DNA of 6,184 bases from Pseudomonadota bacterium (GTDB lineage: Bacteria > Pseudomonadota > Alphaproteobacteria > Rhizobiales > Rhizobiaceae), in NCBI GenBank assembly GCA_023387715.1, contig JAEWHQ010000293.1, positions 1-6,184 on the forward strand, in the 5' to 3' direction. Made by a program: the position numbers and the translations under genes. Of the stretch, positions 1 to 5,799 are shown one piece after another. The first letter of the stretch is position 1. Every line of letters begins with the position of its first letter. The notes beneath the pieces were generated by a model. It did not search any database, was not told the DNA's origin, and saw only the letters and a program-made list of their open reading frames with translations.

Positions 1-1569
1 CTCATGCTCCAGATCAAGCGCGGCCATGGTTTCAAAATCGTCTTCCACCAGACGCGGATGATTGATGAGTGTCATCAAAATGGCTGTTTCACGCAAAGGT
101 GGCGCAACCGAACCACTGCCTGTGCGCCCGCCCTTCACCAGCGTTGAACGTGCCAGACTGTCCGAAATGGTCAGCCGCCCTGTGCCGCCGCCGCGCTGGC
201 CGAATTGACCAAACTGGTTACCCTTACCATTGCCGCTATTGTTTTTGTTCCAGCCGGATGTTTTGCGCCCGCGTCCAAAGAATTGCTGCGCACGATCACG
301 CATTTCTTGTCCGTAATGGCGGCGAATATCCTCATCGGTAATTTTCTGCGTAATTTCGCGCAGACGTGTTTCCAGTTCGGCACGTCTTTCCGGCGTATCG
401 AAAGTGCCGCCCATCGTTTCACGCATCCAGAGCATATCAGCAAGCGGCTTTGCATCGTCCAACACCGCACGGAAGCCTTGTGCGCCCTGCGCTTTCACCA
501 GATCATCAGGGTCTTTGCCCTCTTCCAGCAACGCAAAATGCAGTGACTGCCCCGGCTTCAGCACCGGCAGCGCCAGATCAACCACACGATTAGCCGCACG
601 CAAACCCGCCTGATCGCCGTCAAAACATAAAACCGGCTCCGGGCTCATGCGCCATAACAGATTAAGCTGATCGTCGGTCAAAGCTGTGCCGAGCGGCGCG
701 ACTGCCTGCCCGATACCGGCCTGCGCCAAGGCAATCACGTCCATATAGCCTTCTACGACCACCACCGGCTTGGCAGGTTGGCCGCCCTGCGGCTGCGAAG
801 CTTTACGCGCACGCAAACCATTATAAAGCACACGACCTTTATGGAATAATTCGGTTTCCGGCGAGTTCAGATATTTGGCTGGCGCATCAGGCGACATAGC
901 TCGTCCACCGAACGCAATAATGCGGCCACGCAAATCCTCAATCGGAAACATGATGCGATCACGGAAACGGTCATAGGCCACCGGAATATCCGGCCCTGCC
1001 ACCACCATGCCGCATGCTTCCATCTGTTCTTTAGAAACACCTTTGGAAGCCAAAAACTCTTTCAGCGCATTACGGCTATCAGGTGCATAGCCGATGCGGA
1101 ATGTTTGCTGTGTGGTGGCCGAAAGCCCGCGATCACGCAAATAGGCGCGCGCTTTGGCACCATTGGCAGCTTGCAACTGCGCTTCAAAATAAGCAGCGGC
1201 CAAATTCATCACATCATAAAGTGTCGAACGCTGCGCTTCGCGCTGTTCCATTTCCGGATCGCGCGCCGGCATCGGCACACCAGCCATATCGGCAACCCGC
1301 TCAACCGCTTCAGGAAACTGCAAACCTTCCAGTTCCATCAAAAAATTGAAATGATCACCGCTTACCCCGCAACCAAAACAGTGGTAGCGGCCCTTGCGAT
1401 CTTCGCAGTGAAAACTTGGTGTATTTTCACCATGAAACGGACAGCAGCCCCAAAAATCGCCGCGCGAGGAATTGCTCTTTTTACGGTCAAAGGGAACGCG
1501 CGTTCCGATCAATGTTGAGATCGGAACGCGGTCTCTGATCTCATCAAGGAAAGACGGCGGAAAACGCAT
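1..1569 (-). CDS. dnaG: DNA primase DnaG (3' end outside window)
   Basis: DnaG makes the short RNA primers that start leading- and lagging-strand synthesis and works with the replicative helicase DnaB. The frame is open from an ATG at 1569 down to base 1, giving 523 residues with no stop. The start gives the usual primase N-terminus (MRFPPSFLDEIRDRVPI). A CHC2 zinc finger follows, with C43, H46, C64 and C67 in CPFH and CFGC. The catalytic core has the RFRDRIMFPI signature near residues 201-210. The TOPRIM domain shows VVVVEGYMD (E273, G274, D277), FDGDQAG (D317, D319) and a DPDD stretch near 353-356. A Gly/Asn/Gln-rich linker lies at about 438-462, before the C-terminal helicase-binding domain, which the window edge cuts. 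Family members are usually about 600-660 residues, so roughly 100 or more are missing. All key residues seen are intact. The ribosome binding site is weak (GAAGTGG, about 9 bases upstream). In many relatives rpoD follows dnaG, but that would lie outside this window. Confidence 0.97.
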   Translation of the reverse strand, partial: MRFPPSFLDEIRDRVPISTLIGTRVPFDRKKSNSSRGDFWGCCPFHGENTPSFHCEDRKGRYHCFGCGVSGDHFNFLMELEGLQFPEAVERVADMAGVPMPARDPEMEQREAQRSTLYDVMNLAAAYFEAQLQAANGAKARAYLRDRGLSATTQQTFRIGYAPDSRNALKEFLASKGVSKEQMEACGMVVAGPDIPVAYDRFRDRIMFPIEDLRGRIIAFGGRAMSPDAPAKYLNSPETELFHKGRVLYNGLRARKASQPQGGQPAKPVVVVEGYMDVIALAQAGIGQAVAPLGTALTDDQLNLLWRMSPEPVLCFDGDQAGLRAANRVVDLALPVLKPGQSLHFALLEEGKDPDDLVKAQGAQGFRAVLDDAKPLADMLWMRETMGGTFDTPERRAELETRLREITQKITDEDIRRHYGQEMRDRAQQFFGRGRKTSGWNKNNSGNGKGNQFGQFGQRGGGTGRLTISDSLARSTLVKGGRTGSGSVAPPLRETAILMTLINHPRLVEDDFETMAALDLEHE

Positions 1570-1604
1570 ATATAAAGACCACTTCACGTAAATCCGTGCC
1601 CAAA

Positions 1605-1616
1605 GCTGCATGCAGC
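1605..1616. repeat. 12-base perfect palindrome in the dnaG leader
   Basis: GCTGCATGCAGC is a perfect palindrome inside the predicted untranslated leader of dnaG, 35 bases upstream of its ATG. It could bind a dimeric protein. As an RNA hairpin it would be short, because the middle bases must form the loop. Its function is unknown and chance occurrence is possible. Confidence 0.3.
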
Positions 1617-1681
1617 AACAATGCGCAAAGCAGCTGAGGCGCCGGAAATTTAAACCTTCATCCGAAAACCAGAATATCACA

Positions 1682-1710
1682 TATATAGAGCGAAGCTTGC
1701 TTAAATCCAA
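1682..1710 (-). promoter_or_regulatory. Candidate sigma-70-type promoter of dnaG
   Basis: Read on the minus strand, a -35 box TTGGAT (1710-1705) is followed by an exact 17-base spacer and a -10 box TATATA (1687-1682). This is a good match to housekeeping promoters, including the alphaproteobacterial CTATAT-type -10, since a C precedes the box. Transcription would start near 1675 and give an untranslated leader of about 105 bases before the dnaG ATG at 1569. No better pair was seen between here and the start codon. The call rests on motif reading alone. Confidence 0.5.
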
Positions 1711-1805
1711 AGCTCTGTCACATCAGATTTATCATTTAGTGCTTAACCCTGTGCAAAACTCAATTTGGACGCAACCGCAGCACCAAAGAACATATGTATC
1801 AGCGG

Positions 1806-1834
1806 TTGGATTATCGATATTTTAATTCTATATT
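1806..1834 (+). promoter_or_regulatory. Candidate promoter of the Na+/phosphate cotransporter gene
   Basis: A -35 box TTGGAT (1806-1811), a 17-base spacer and a -10 box TATATT (1829-1834, preceded by C) make a good sigma-70-type promoter. The start would fall near 1841, with a leader of about 94 bases. It uses the same -35 hexamer and spacer as the dnaG candidate on the other strand. A weaker alternative is TTAACA (1842-1847), 17 bases, TAATCA (1865-1870), closer to the gene. The evidence is motif matching only. Confidence 0.45.
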
Positions 1835-1918
1835 GTGAGACTTAACACGTGATAAAACATAAGATAATCATATTCACGTCACTATTTTCTGACCCATTCA
1901 ATTTTTTCCATGACCAAC

Positions 1919-1925
1919 GGAGGGG
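1919..1925 (+). promoter_or_regulatory. Strong ribosome binding site that fixes a TTG start
   Basis: GGAGGGG lies 9 bases upstream of the TTG at 1935. An in-frame TAA at 1926-1928 rules out any earlier start. The ATG at 1910 is out of frame and has no Shine-Dalgarno sequence, so TTG at 1935 is the best-supported start. Confidence 0.75.
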
Positions 1926-1934
1926 TAAAATTCA

Positions 1935-3629
1935 TTGAGCGGCTCCGTTGTCCTTTTAAATCTGGCTGGTGCAGTGGCTTTGCTGTTGTGGGCAACCCGT
2001 ATGGTGCGCACCGGCGTTGAAGAAGCCTTTGGCGAACAATTACGGCGCGGTTTGCGTAACCGTATGCAAAATCCGTTGCTCGCAGTCGCTTTCGGCACCG
2101 GCCTTGCCATCGCATTGCAAAGCTCCACCGCTGTCACATTGCTGGTTGGTTCTTTTGTCGGCTCCGGCTTTGTTTCCGGTCTGGCAGGTCTGATGGCCGT
2201 GCGCGGCGGCGAGCTTGGCTCGGCACTTGTCGTTAAAATCCTGACCTTTGACCTGACCTTGATGGTGCCGCTTTTGCTGGTTGCAGGCACTGCCATTTCC
2301 ATGACAACCGAGCGACATCAATGGCGTCAGATCGGCCGCATCTGCGTTGGCATTGCCTTGTTGATCCTGTCACTGGAAATGACTTCGCATGCAACCGAAC
2401 CCTTGCGCGACAGCCAGCTCTTGCCGGTCATCGTCAATTATTTGAAGGGTGACCCCATCACGGCCTATCTGCTGGCCGCATTGATGACATGGCTGTTTCA
2501 CTCCAGCGTTGCTGCCATTATTTTGCTCGTCAGCTTTTCCTCACGCGGACTGATCGACGCTAATCTGGCCGTGGTTATGGTGCTCGGCGTCAATCTCGGT
2601 TCATCCGTTATTGCTCCGATCCTCACCCGCAATGCCTCGCCCGAAAACCGCATCGTACCGCTCGGCAATCTGCTGATGCGCGGTGCCGGTTCACTGGTGA
2701 TGCTGATTCTGGTCGAAACCTTTAAACCCGATCTGGCACTGCTCGGCCAAGAGCCATCCTCGCAGGTTATCAATGCGCATATTATCTTTAACGTTATTAT
2801 TCTAATTGCCGGTATTCCGCTTTCAGGTCTGGTGTTGCGCACCACCAAAGCACTGGTGCAGATCAATGCTCATAAATATGGCCCTCAATCTCCGGCGGAA
2901 TTAGAGCAATATAGTGCGCTTGATAAAGGTGCACTGAAACATCCGGCACAAGCACTGGCAAATGCCACACGCGAGGCTTTAAGCGTGTGTGAAACCGTTG
3001 AAGTCATGTTGCAGCGGGCTATCGATGTTTTTGAAAAGCCCGACCAAACCCGCATTGATGAACTGGCCGCCCTTGATGACCGCGTTGACAAACGGCATAT
3101 GGCGATCAAACTTTACCTGACCCAGCTGGCCACGCAAAAGCTCACAGAAGCAGAAGCCGCCCGTATGCAGGAGCTCTTGGAAGCCTGTATCAAGCTGGAA
3201 CAGGTCGGAGACATTATCGTGCGCAATATGCTGGTGCATGTGCAGAAAAAGCTCGATCAAAAATTAAACTTCACCGAAGAAGGCTGGAAGGAAATCGTCG
3301 AGTTTCACGAGGTGGTTCTCTCCAATGCCCATCTGGCCTTCAATGTGCTGCTATCGCGTGACAGCAACACAGCACGCCAATTGGTGCAGCAAAAAGACCG
3401 CTTGCGTGATCTGGAACGTGAAACCACACGGCAGCATTTTGCCCGTCTTCGTGCCGGTTCACCACGCAGTATTGAAACAAGCACCATTCATCTCGATACC
3501 ATCCGCGACTTGAAACAAATCAATTCGCTGCTGGCATCCCTTGCCTATCCGGTACTCGAAGAAGAAGGCCTGCTTGGTGGCACACGTTTGCGCAAACTAC
3601 CGAAAAACCCACCATCTGAAACAATCTGA
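1935..3629 (+). CDS. Na+/phosphate cotransporter family protein with PhoU-like domain
   Basis: This is a 564-residue inner-membrane protein of the Na+/Pi symporter (PNaS) family, which moves phosphate, often in the export direction in bacteria. Residues 1-305 are rich in hydrophobic segments (about 4-20, 48-88, 96-122, 135-149, 175-200, 208-230, 246-262, 281-301). They carry the two related Na_Pi_cotrans repeats. Repeat one has the diagnostic QSSTA at 62-66. Repeat two has HSSVAA at 189-194, with a GVNLGSS segment at 218-224. Residues about 335-550 are hydrophilic, helical and acidic, and resemble PhoU, as in E. coli YjbB-type proteins. A stretch such as LEACIKLEQVGDIIVRNM (415-432) has the typical PhoU helix look. 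The start is TTG with a strong ribosome binding site, and the N-terminus GSVVLLNLAGAVALLLWATRMVRTG fits related proteins from memory. It is transcribed alone: dnaG diverges from it and a terminator follows 6 bases after the stop. Phosphate is the family-level substrate; the actual substrate and direction are not shown by the sequence. Confidence 0.9.
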   Translation: MSGSVVLLNLAGAVALLLWATRMVRTGVEEAFGEQLRRGLRNRMQNPLLAVAFGTGLAIALQSSTAVTLLVGSFVGSGFVSGLAGLMAVRGGELGSALVVKILTFDLTLMVPLLLVAGTAISMTTERHQWRQIGRICVGIALLILSLEMTSHATEPLRDSQLLPVIVNYLKGDPITAYLLAALMTWLFHSSVAAIILLVSFSSRGLIDANLAVVMVLGVNLGSSVIAPILTRNASPENRIVPLGNLLMRGAGSLVMLILVETFKPDLALLGQEPSSQVINAHIIFNVIILIAGIPLSGLVLRTTKALVQINAHKYGPQSPAELEQYSALDKGALKHPAQALANATREALSVCETVEVMLQRAIDVFEKPDQTRIDELAALDDRVDKRHMAIKLYLTQLATQKLTEAEAARMQELLEACIKLEQVGDIIVRNMLVHVQKKLDQKLNFTEEGWKEIVEFHEVVLSNAHLAFNVLLSRDSNTARQLVQQKDRLRDLERETTRQHFARLRAGSPRSIETSTIHLDTIRDLKQINSLLASLAYPVLEEEGLLGGTRLRKLPKNPPSETI

Positions 3630-3635
3630 TCAACA

Positions 3636-3670
3636 AAAAGCCGCGCTTCATTAATGGAAGCGCGGCTTTT
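3636..3670. terminator. Bidirectional intrinsic terminator between the transporter gene and yqeY
   Basis: A perfect 14-base-pair inverted repeat (3636-3649 with 3657-3670) encloses a 7-base loop, ATTAATG. The stem is GC-rich in its middle (GCCGCGC) and flanked by A and T runs on both sides, so each strand reads a hairpin followed by a T run. It starts 6 bases after the transporter stop codon, so it clearly ends that transcript. It lies about 75 bases past the yqeY stop on the other strand and can end that one too. Confidence 0.9.
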
Positions 3671-3718
3671 GATATTCTTGCAGAACGTTTGTTTGACGAA
3701 GCTACTTTTTTAGTTGTC

Positions 3719-3772
3719 GCAGTTTCGTTACAAGACTTTTATCTTACGATAAAAGTTCTTTTACGAAACTGC
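3719..3772. repeat. Imperfect 25-base inverted repeat spanning the yqeY stop codon
   Basis: The arms 3719-3743 and 3748-3772 are complementary over 10 outer and 9 inner base pairs, with a poorly matched 6-base section between (3729-3734 against 3757-3762). Only four bases, 3744-3747, form the loop. In yqeY mRNA the right arm encodes the final residues (SSFVKELLS), and the loop is GUAA closed by C-G, a GNRA-type tetraloop that contains the UAA stop. No T run follows on the minus strand, so it is not a standard terminator. It may protect or fold the 3' end of the message. Confidence 0.7.
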
Positions 3773-4196
3773 TGGCCAAAGCAAAATCCATCTGGCCGGT
3801 ATAGCGCTCTTTCAGCACAGCCATGATCTTGCCCATGTCGCGCAAGCCCTGCGCATCGATTTCCTTAATCACATCGGCGCAAATTGTCTTCACTTCGTCA
3901 GCTGACAATTGCTGCGGCAGAAAATCACGAATGATCTCGATTTCATCCTGCTCGTTCTGTGCCAGCTCAGGGCGATTCCCTTCGATATAAATCTTGGAGG
4001 AATCTTCGCGCTGCTTGATCATTTTTGCCAAAATGGTCAAAAGCTCTTCATCGCCGACCGGATCTTTACCAGCTGAACGATTGGCTATATCGCGATCCTG
4101 AACAGCCGCCATCACCAAACGCAGTGTAGAAACACGGCGTTTTTCCTGCGCTTTCAAAGCGTTGTTCAGTGCCTCAGTAATCTGCTGGCGCAACAT
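3744..4196 (-). CDS. yqeY: GatB/YqeY domain-containing protein
   Basis: The product is a 150-residue soluble protein of the YqeY family, related to the C-terminal tRNA-binding tail region of GatB, a subunit of Asp/Glu-tRNA amidotransferase. Its cellular role is not firmly established, though tRNA-related functions are suspected. The length matches the family's usual 145-150 residues. Visible family signatures are LRLVMAAV near 25-32, IKQREDSSKIYIEGNRPELAQNE near 60-82, FLPQQLS at 92-98 and DMGKIMAVLKERY at 120-132. The ATG at 4196 is preceded by AGGAGA (4209-4204) with 7 bases of spacing. It is divergent from carA and convergent with the phosphate transporter, so it is probably transcribed alone. 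A yqeY homologue beside carA or dnaG is common in Hyphomicrobiales, as far as I recall. Nothing is missing; the only oddity is the inverted repeat at its 3' end. Confidence 0.93.
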   Translation of the reverse strand: MLRQQITEALNNALKAQEKRRVSTLRLVMAAVQDRDIANRSAGKDPVGDEELLTILAKMIKQREDSSKIYIEGNRPELAQNEQDEIEIIRDFLPQQLSADEVKTICADVIKEIDAQGLRDMGKIMAVLKERYTGQMDFALASSFVKELLS

Positions 4197-4285
4197 CTAC
4201 GTCTCTCCTGACGGTCATAAAACTCAATGGATATTTGTGCATTATTCATAAAAACCGACGGTCAGTACTATTAAAAGTGCCATAA

Positions 4286-4303
4286 TTGCAAATTATTTTG
4301 CAA
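4286..4303. repeat. Perfect 7-base inverted repeat, possible operator upstream of carA
   Basis: TTGCAAA and TTTGCAA flank a 4-base TTAT spacer, giving an 18-base two-fold symmetric site. It lies 17 bases upstream of the candidate carA -35 box. AATTGC also occurs directly repeated at 4284-4289 and 4305-4310, 21 bases apart, or about two helical turns. The symmetry and position fit binding by a dimeric regulator, but the region is AT-rich and the site matches no operator I can name. Confidence 0.35.
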
Positions 4304-4320
4304 GAATTGCGTGACAGTCA

Positions 4321-4349
4321 TTGACCGATGCGTCGTGTTTCTCTATTGC
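4321..4349 (+). promoter_or_regulatory. Candidate carA promoter
   Basis: TTGACC (4321-4326), a 17-base spacer and TATTGC (4344-4349) form a plausible sigma-70-type promoter with a good -35 and a moderate -10 box. Initiation would be near 4356, leaving a leader of about 140 bases. The -35 overlaps a short palindrome (GTCATTGAC, 4317-4325), which could let a bound protein block it. The evidence is motif matching only. Confidence 0.35.
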
Positions 4350-4375
4350 CCAAGGCTTAGCAGAGAACTTTGACT

Positions 4376-4471
4376 ATGCACAACGGCGGGAGCATCACAT
4401 CCCGACGTCTTTACGTGTGTCATATGGCGAGAAACCGGTTTTGTTTCAAGTCACGCTGTGCAACGCTATAA
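4376..4471 (+). other. Possible 31-codon leader ORF upstream of carA
   Basis: An ATG-started frame of 31 codons ends in TAA 25 bases before the carA ATG, just upstream of the carA ribosome binding site. A weak AGAGA (4362-4366) lies 9 bases before its ATG. The peptide includes five arginines (residues 10, 11, 19, 21 and 27), each with a different codon (CGA, CGT, AGA, CGG, CGC). Arginine is an end product of the pathway fed by carbamoyl phosphate, so a regulatory leader peptide is conceivable. It may equally be a chance open frame: it resembles no peptide I know, and its arginine codons show no deliberate rare-codon run. Confidence 0.2.
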
Positions 4472-4484
4472 CATCAGCCCGATC

Positions 4485-4489
4485 AGGAG
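4485..4489 (+). promoter_or_regulatory. carA ribosome binding site that fixes the start
   Basis: AGGAG lies 7 bases before the ATG at 4497. A longer reading from GTG at 4458 would add 13 residues but has no comparable Shine-Dalgarno sequence, and the added residues are not family-like. ATG at 4497 is therefore preferred. Confidence 0.75.
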
Positions 4490-4496
4490 TGCCCAC

Positions 4497-5717
4497 ATGA
4501 CAAATACAACTCACACAACTGCACCCTGGTCAAAGACCAAGCCAACCGCTGTACTCGTTCTTGCCGATGGCACTGTCATCGAAGGTATGGGCGCGGGTGC
4601 AACCGGTGCTGTTGAAGCAGAAATTTGCTTTAATACGGCCTTGACCGGATATCAGGAAATTTTGACTGACCCGTCTTATGCAGGTCAGATCATTACCTTC
4701 ACATTCCCACACATCGGCAATGTTGGTGCCAATGATGAAGATATTGAAAACCTAACCCCCGCCAATCATACCGGTGCCGTGGGTGTCATTTTGAAAGCGC
4801 CGGTAACAGCGTCCTCCAATTACCGCGCCACCCAAGAACTGGCTCCTTGGCTGAAAAGCCGCGGCATCATCGGCATTTATGGCGTTGATACCCGCGCCCT
4901 CACCGCTTTGATCCGTGAAAAAGGCGCACAAAATGCTGTGATTGCCCATGATCCTGAAGGCAAGTTTGACCTCGACGCGCTGAAAGCACGTGCCAAGAAC
5001 TGGTCAGGCCTTGAAGGTCTTGATCTGGCCAAAGATGTCACCAGCGGCCAGTCTTCCACATGGTCGCAGGCACCTTGGGTCTGGGATGAAGGCTATGGCG
5101 AATTAGCCGAACCAAAATACCATATTGTTGCGATCGATTACGGCGTGAAGCGTAACATCCTGCGTATTCTTGCCGGTCTTGGCGCAAAAATCACCATTGT
5201 TCCGGCCACCACTTCAGCTGAAGATATCTTGGCCTATCAGCCGGATGGCATTTTCCTGTCCAACGGCCCGGGCGATCCTGCAGCAACTGGCGAATATGCG
5301 GTTCCAACCATCGAAAAACTGATTGCAAGCGATATTCCGCTGTTTGGTATCTGCCTTGGTCACCAGATGCTGGCACGTGCACTGGGCGGTAACACCCAGA
5401 AAATGCATCAGGGCCATCACGGTGCCAACCATCCGGTGAAAGATTACACCACAAACAAGGTGGAAATCGTTTCGATGAACCACGGCTTTGCAGTGGATTC
5501 AGACAGCTTGCCTGAGCATGTTGAAGAAACGCATGTATCGCTGTTTGATGGCACGAATTGTGGTTTGCAGGTTATCGGCAAGCCGATTTTCTCGGTTCAG
5601 CACCATCCGGAAGCAGGCCCAGGTTCGGAAGATTCCCATTACCTCTTCCGTCGCTTTATCAACCTGATCCGTGCAAAGCACGGTGAAGCATTGCTGCCAG
5701 AACGCGAAGCGGCCTGA
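4497..5717 (+). CDS. carA: Carbamoyl-phosphate synthase small (glutaminase) subunit CarA
   Basis: CarA hydrolyses glutamine and passes ammonia through a tunnel to CarB, which makes carbamoyl phosphate for arginine and pyrimidine synthesis in the cytoplasm. The 406-residue product is a little longer than E. coli CarA (about 380), partly through a polar N-terminal extension of about 15 residues. The N-terminal CPSase domain (about 17-150) has the family stretch EICFNTALTGYQEILTDPSYAGQII at 41-67 and GVDTRAL at 129-135. The class I glutamine amidotransferase domain (about 207-395) begins with HIVAIDYGVKRNILR. It carries LSNGPGDP at 254-261, the nucleophile C286 in GICLGHQ, and the H370/E372 catalytic pair in QHHPEAGPG. 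All catalytic residues are present. A terminator follows within about 50 bases and the next gene is convergent, so carB is not co-transcribed here. Regulation is suggested only by the long leader and upstream repeats. Confidence 0.98.
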   Translation: MTNTTHTTAPWSKTKPTAVLVLADGTVIEGMGAGATGAVEAEICFNTALTGYQEILTDPSYAGQIITFTFPHIGNVGANDEDIENLTPANHTGAVGVILKAPVTASSNYRATQELAPWLKSRGIIGIYGVDTRALTALIREKGAQNAVIAHDPEGKFDLDALKARAKNWSGLEGLDLAKDVTSGQSSTWSQAPWVWDEGYGELAEPKYHIVAIDYGVKRNILRILAGLGAKITIVPATTSAEDILAYQPDGIFLSNGPGDPAATGEYAVPTIEKLIASDIPLFGICLGHQMLARALGGNTQKMHQGHHGANHPVKDYTTNKVEIVSMNHGFAVDSDSLPEHVEETHVSLFDGTNCGLQVIGKPIFSVQHHPEAGPGSEDSHYLFRRFINLIRAKHGEALLPEREAA

Positions 5718-5768
5718 AACTAAAAAACTTACGCGAAGCAGCTAGAAGCCTGCAAAATTCAAGACAAT

Positions 5769-5799
5769 AAAAAAGCCGGACATCATGTCCGGCTTTTTT
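5769..5799. terminator. Bidirectional intrinsic terminator between carA and the metallopeptidase gene
   Basis: The arms 5769-5783 and 5785-5799 are fully complementary around a single central base, with a GCCGGAC core stem. Six A's precede the stem and seven T's end it (5794-5800), so both strands end in a hairpin plus T run. It sits about 50 bases after the carA stop and about 20 bases after the stop of the convergent gene, and so serves both. Confidence 0.92.

Larger units (their letters stand above)
1570..1934. other. Divergent intergenic region dnaG / phosphate transporter
   Basis: This 365-base region separates the two divergent genes and is visibly richer in A+T than the coding sequence, especially from 1660 to 1910. 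It holds one plausible promoter for each gene, with their -35 boxes 95 bases apart, and the 12-base palindrome near dnaG. The short open frames across it (for example 1610-1825, plus) have no ribosome binding site and no recognisable protein, so I regard it as non-coding. A CTGTCAC at 1715-1721 resembles half of a Pho box, but no second half lies at the required 11-base spacing. I saw no tRNA, small RNA or repeat family here. Confidence 0.6.
4197..4496. other. Divergent intergenic region yqeY / carA
   Basis: This 300-base non-coding region holds the yqeY ribosome binding site at its left end, a candidate carA promoter, a TTGCAAA inverted repeat, three GAC(G/A)GTCA repeats, a possible leader ORF and the carA ribosome binding site. 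No clear -10/-35 pair for yqeY was found on the minus strand. A 10-base perfect palindrome, AAACCGGTTT, lies at 4432-4441. A weak 5-base-pair hairpin (CGGGA 4387-4391 with TCCCG 4400-4404) falls in the carA leader. No intrinsic terminator with a T run, which would suggest classical attenuation, is visible before carA. Confidence 0.55.

Noticed and set aside
69..613. Several open frames of 60-113 codons on both strands within dnaG
   Set aside because: They overlap the intact dnaG frame, which reads through with all family motifs. None has a ribosome binding site or recognisable protein features.
1715..1735. Possible Pho box (CTGTCAC at 1715) upstream of the phosphate transporter
   Set aside because: Only one half-site fits. 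The sequence 11 bases on (GATTTAT) does not match the second half, and the site lies next to the dnaG -35 box rather than the transporter promoter.
1610..1825. 71-codon open frame on the plus strand in the dnaG/transporter intergenic region
   Set aside because: There is no Shine-Dalgarno sequence, the region is AT-rich, both candidate promoters overlap it, and the translation resembles nothing I recognise.
1910..2020. ATG at 1910 as the transporter start or as a short upstream gene
   Set aside because: It is out of frame with the transporter, ends after 36 codons inside it and has no Shine-Dalgarno sequence.
3705..3743. Inverted repeat at the yqeY 3' end plus the T run at 3705-3710 as an intrinsic terminator
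   Set aside because: The T run is on the plus strand upstream of the hairpin, and on the minus strand it reads as A's after the hairpin, so neither direction has the required hairpin followed by T's.
4458..4496. GTG at 4458 as the carA start
   Set aside because: It lacks a good ribosome binding site. The ATG at 4497 has AGGAG at 7-base spacing and gives a family-like N-terminus.
5191..5483. Minus-strand open frames of 87-89 codons inside carA
   Set aside because: They are shadows of the carA coding frame, with no independent start signals or family features.
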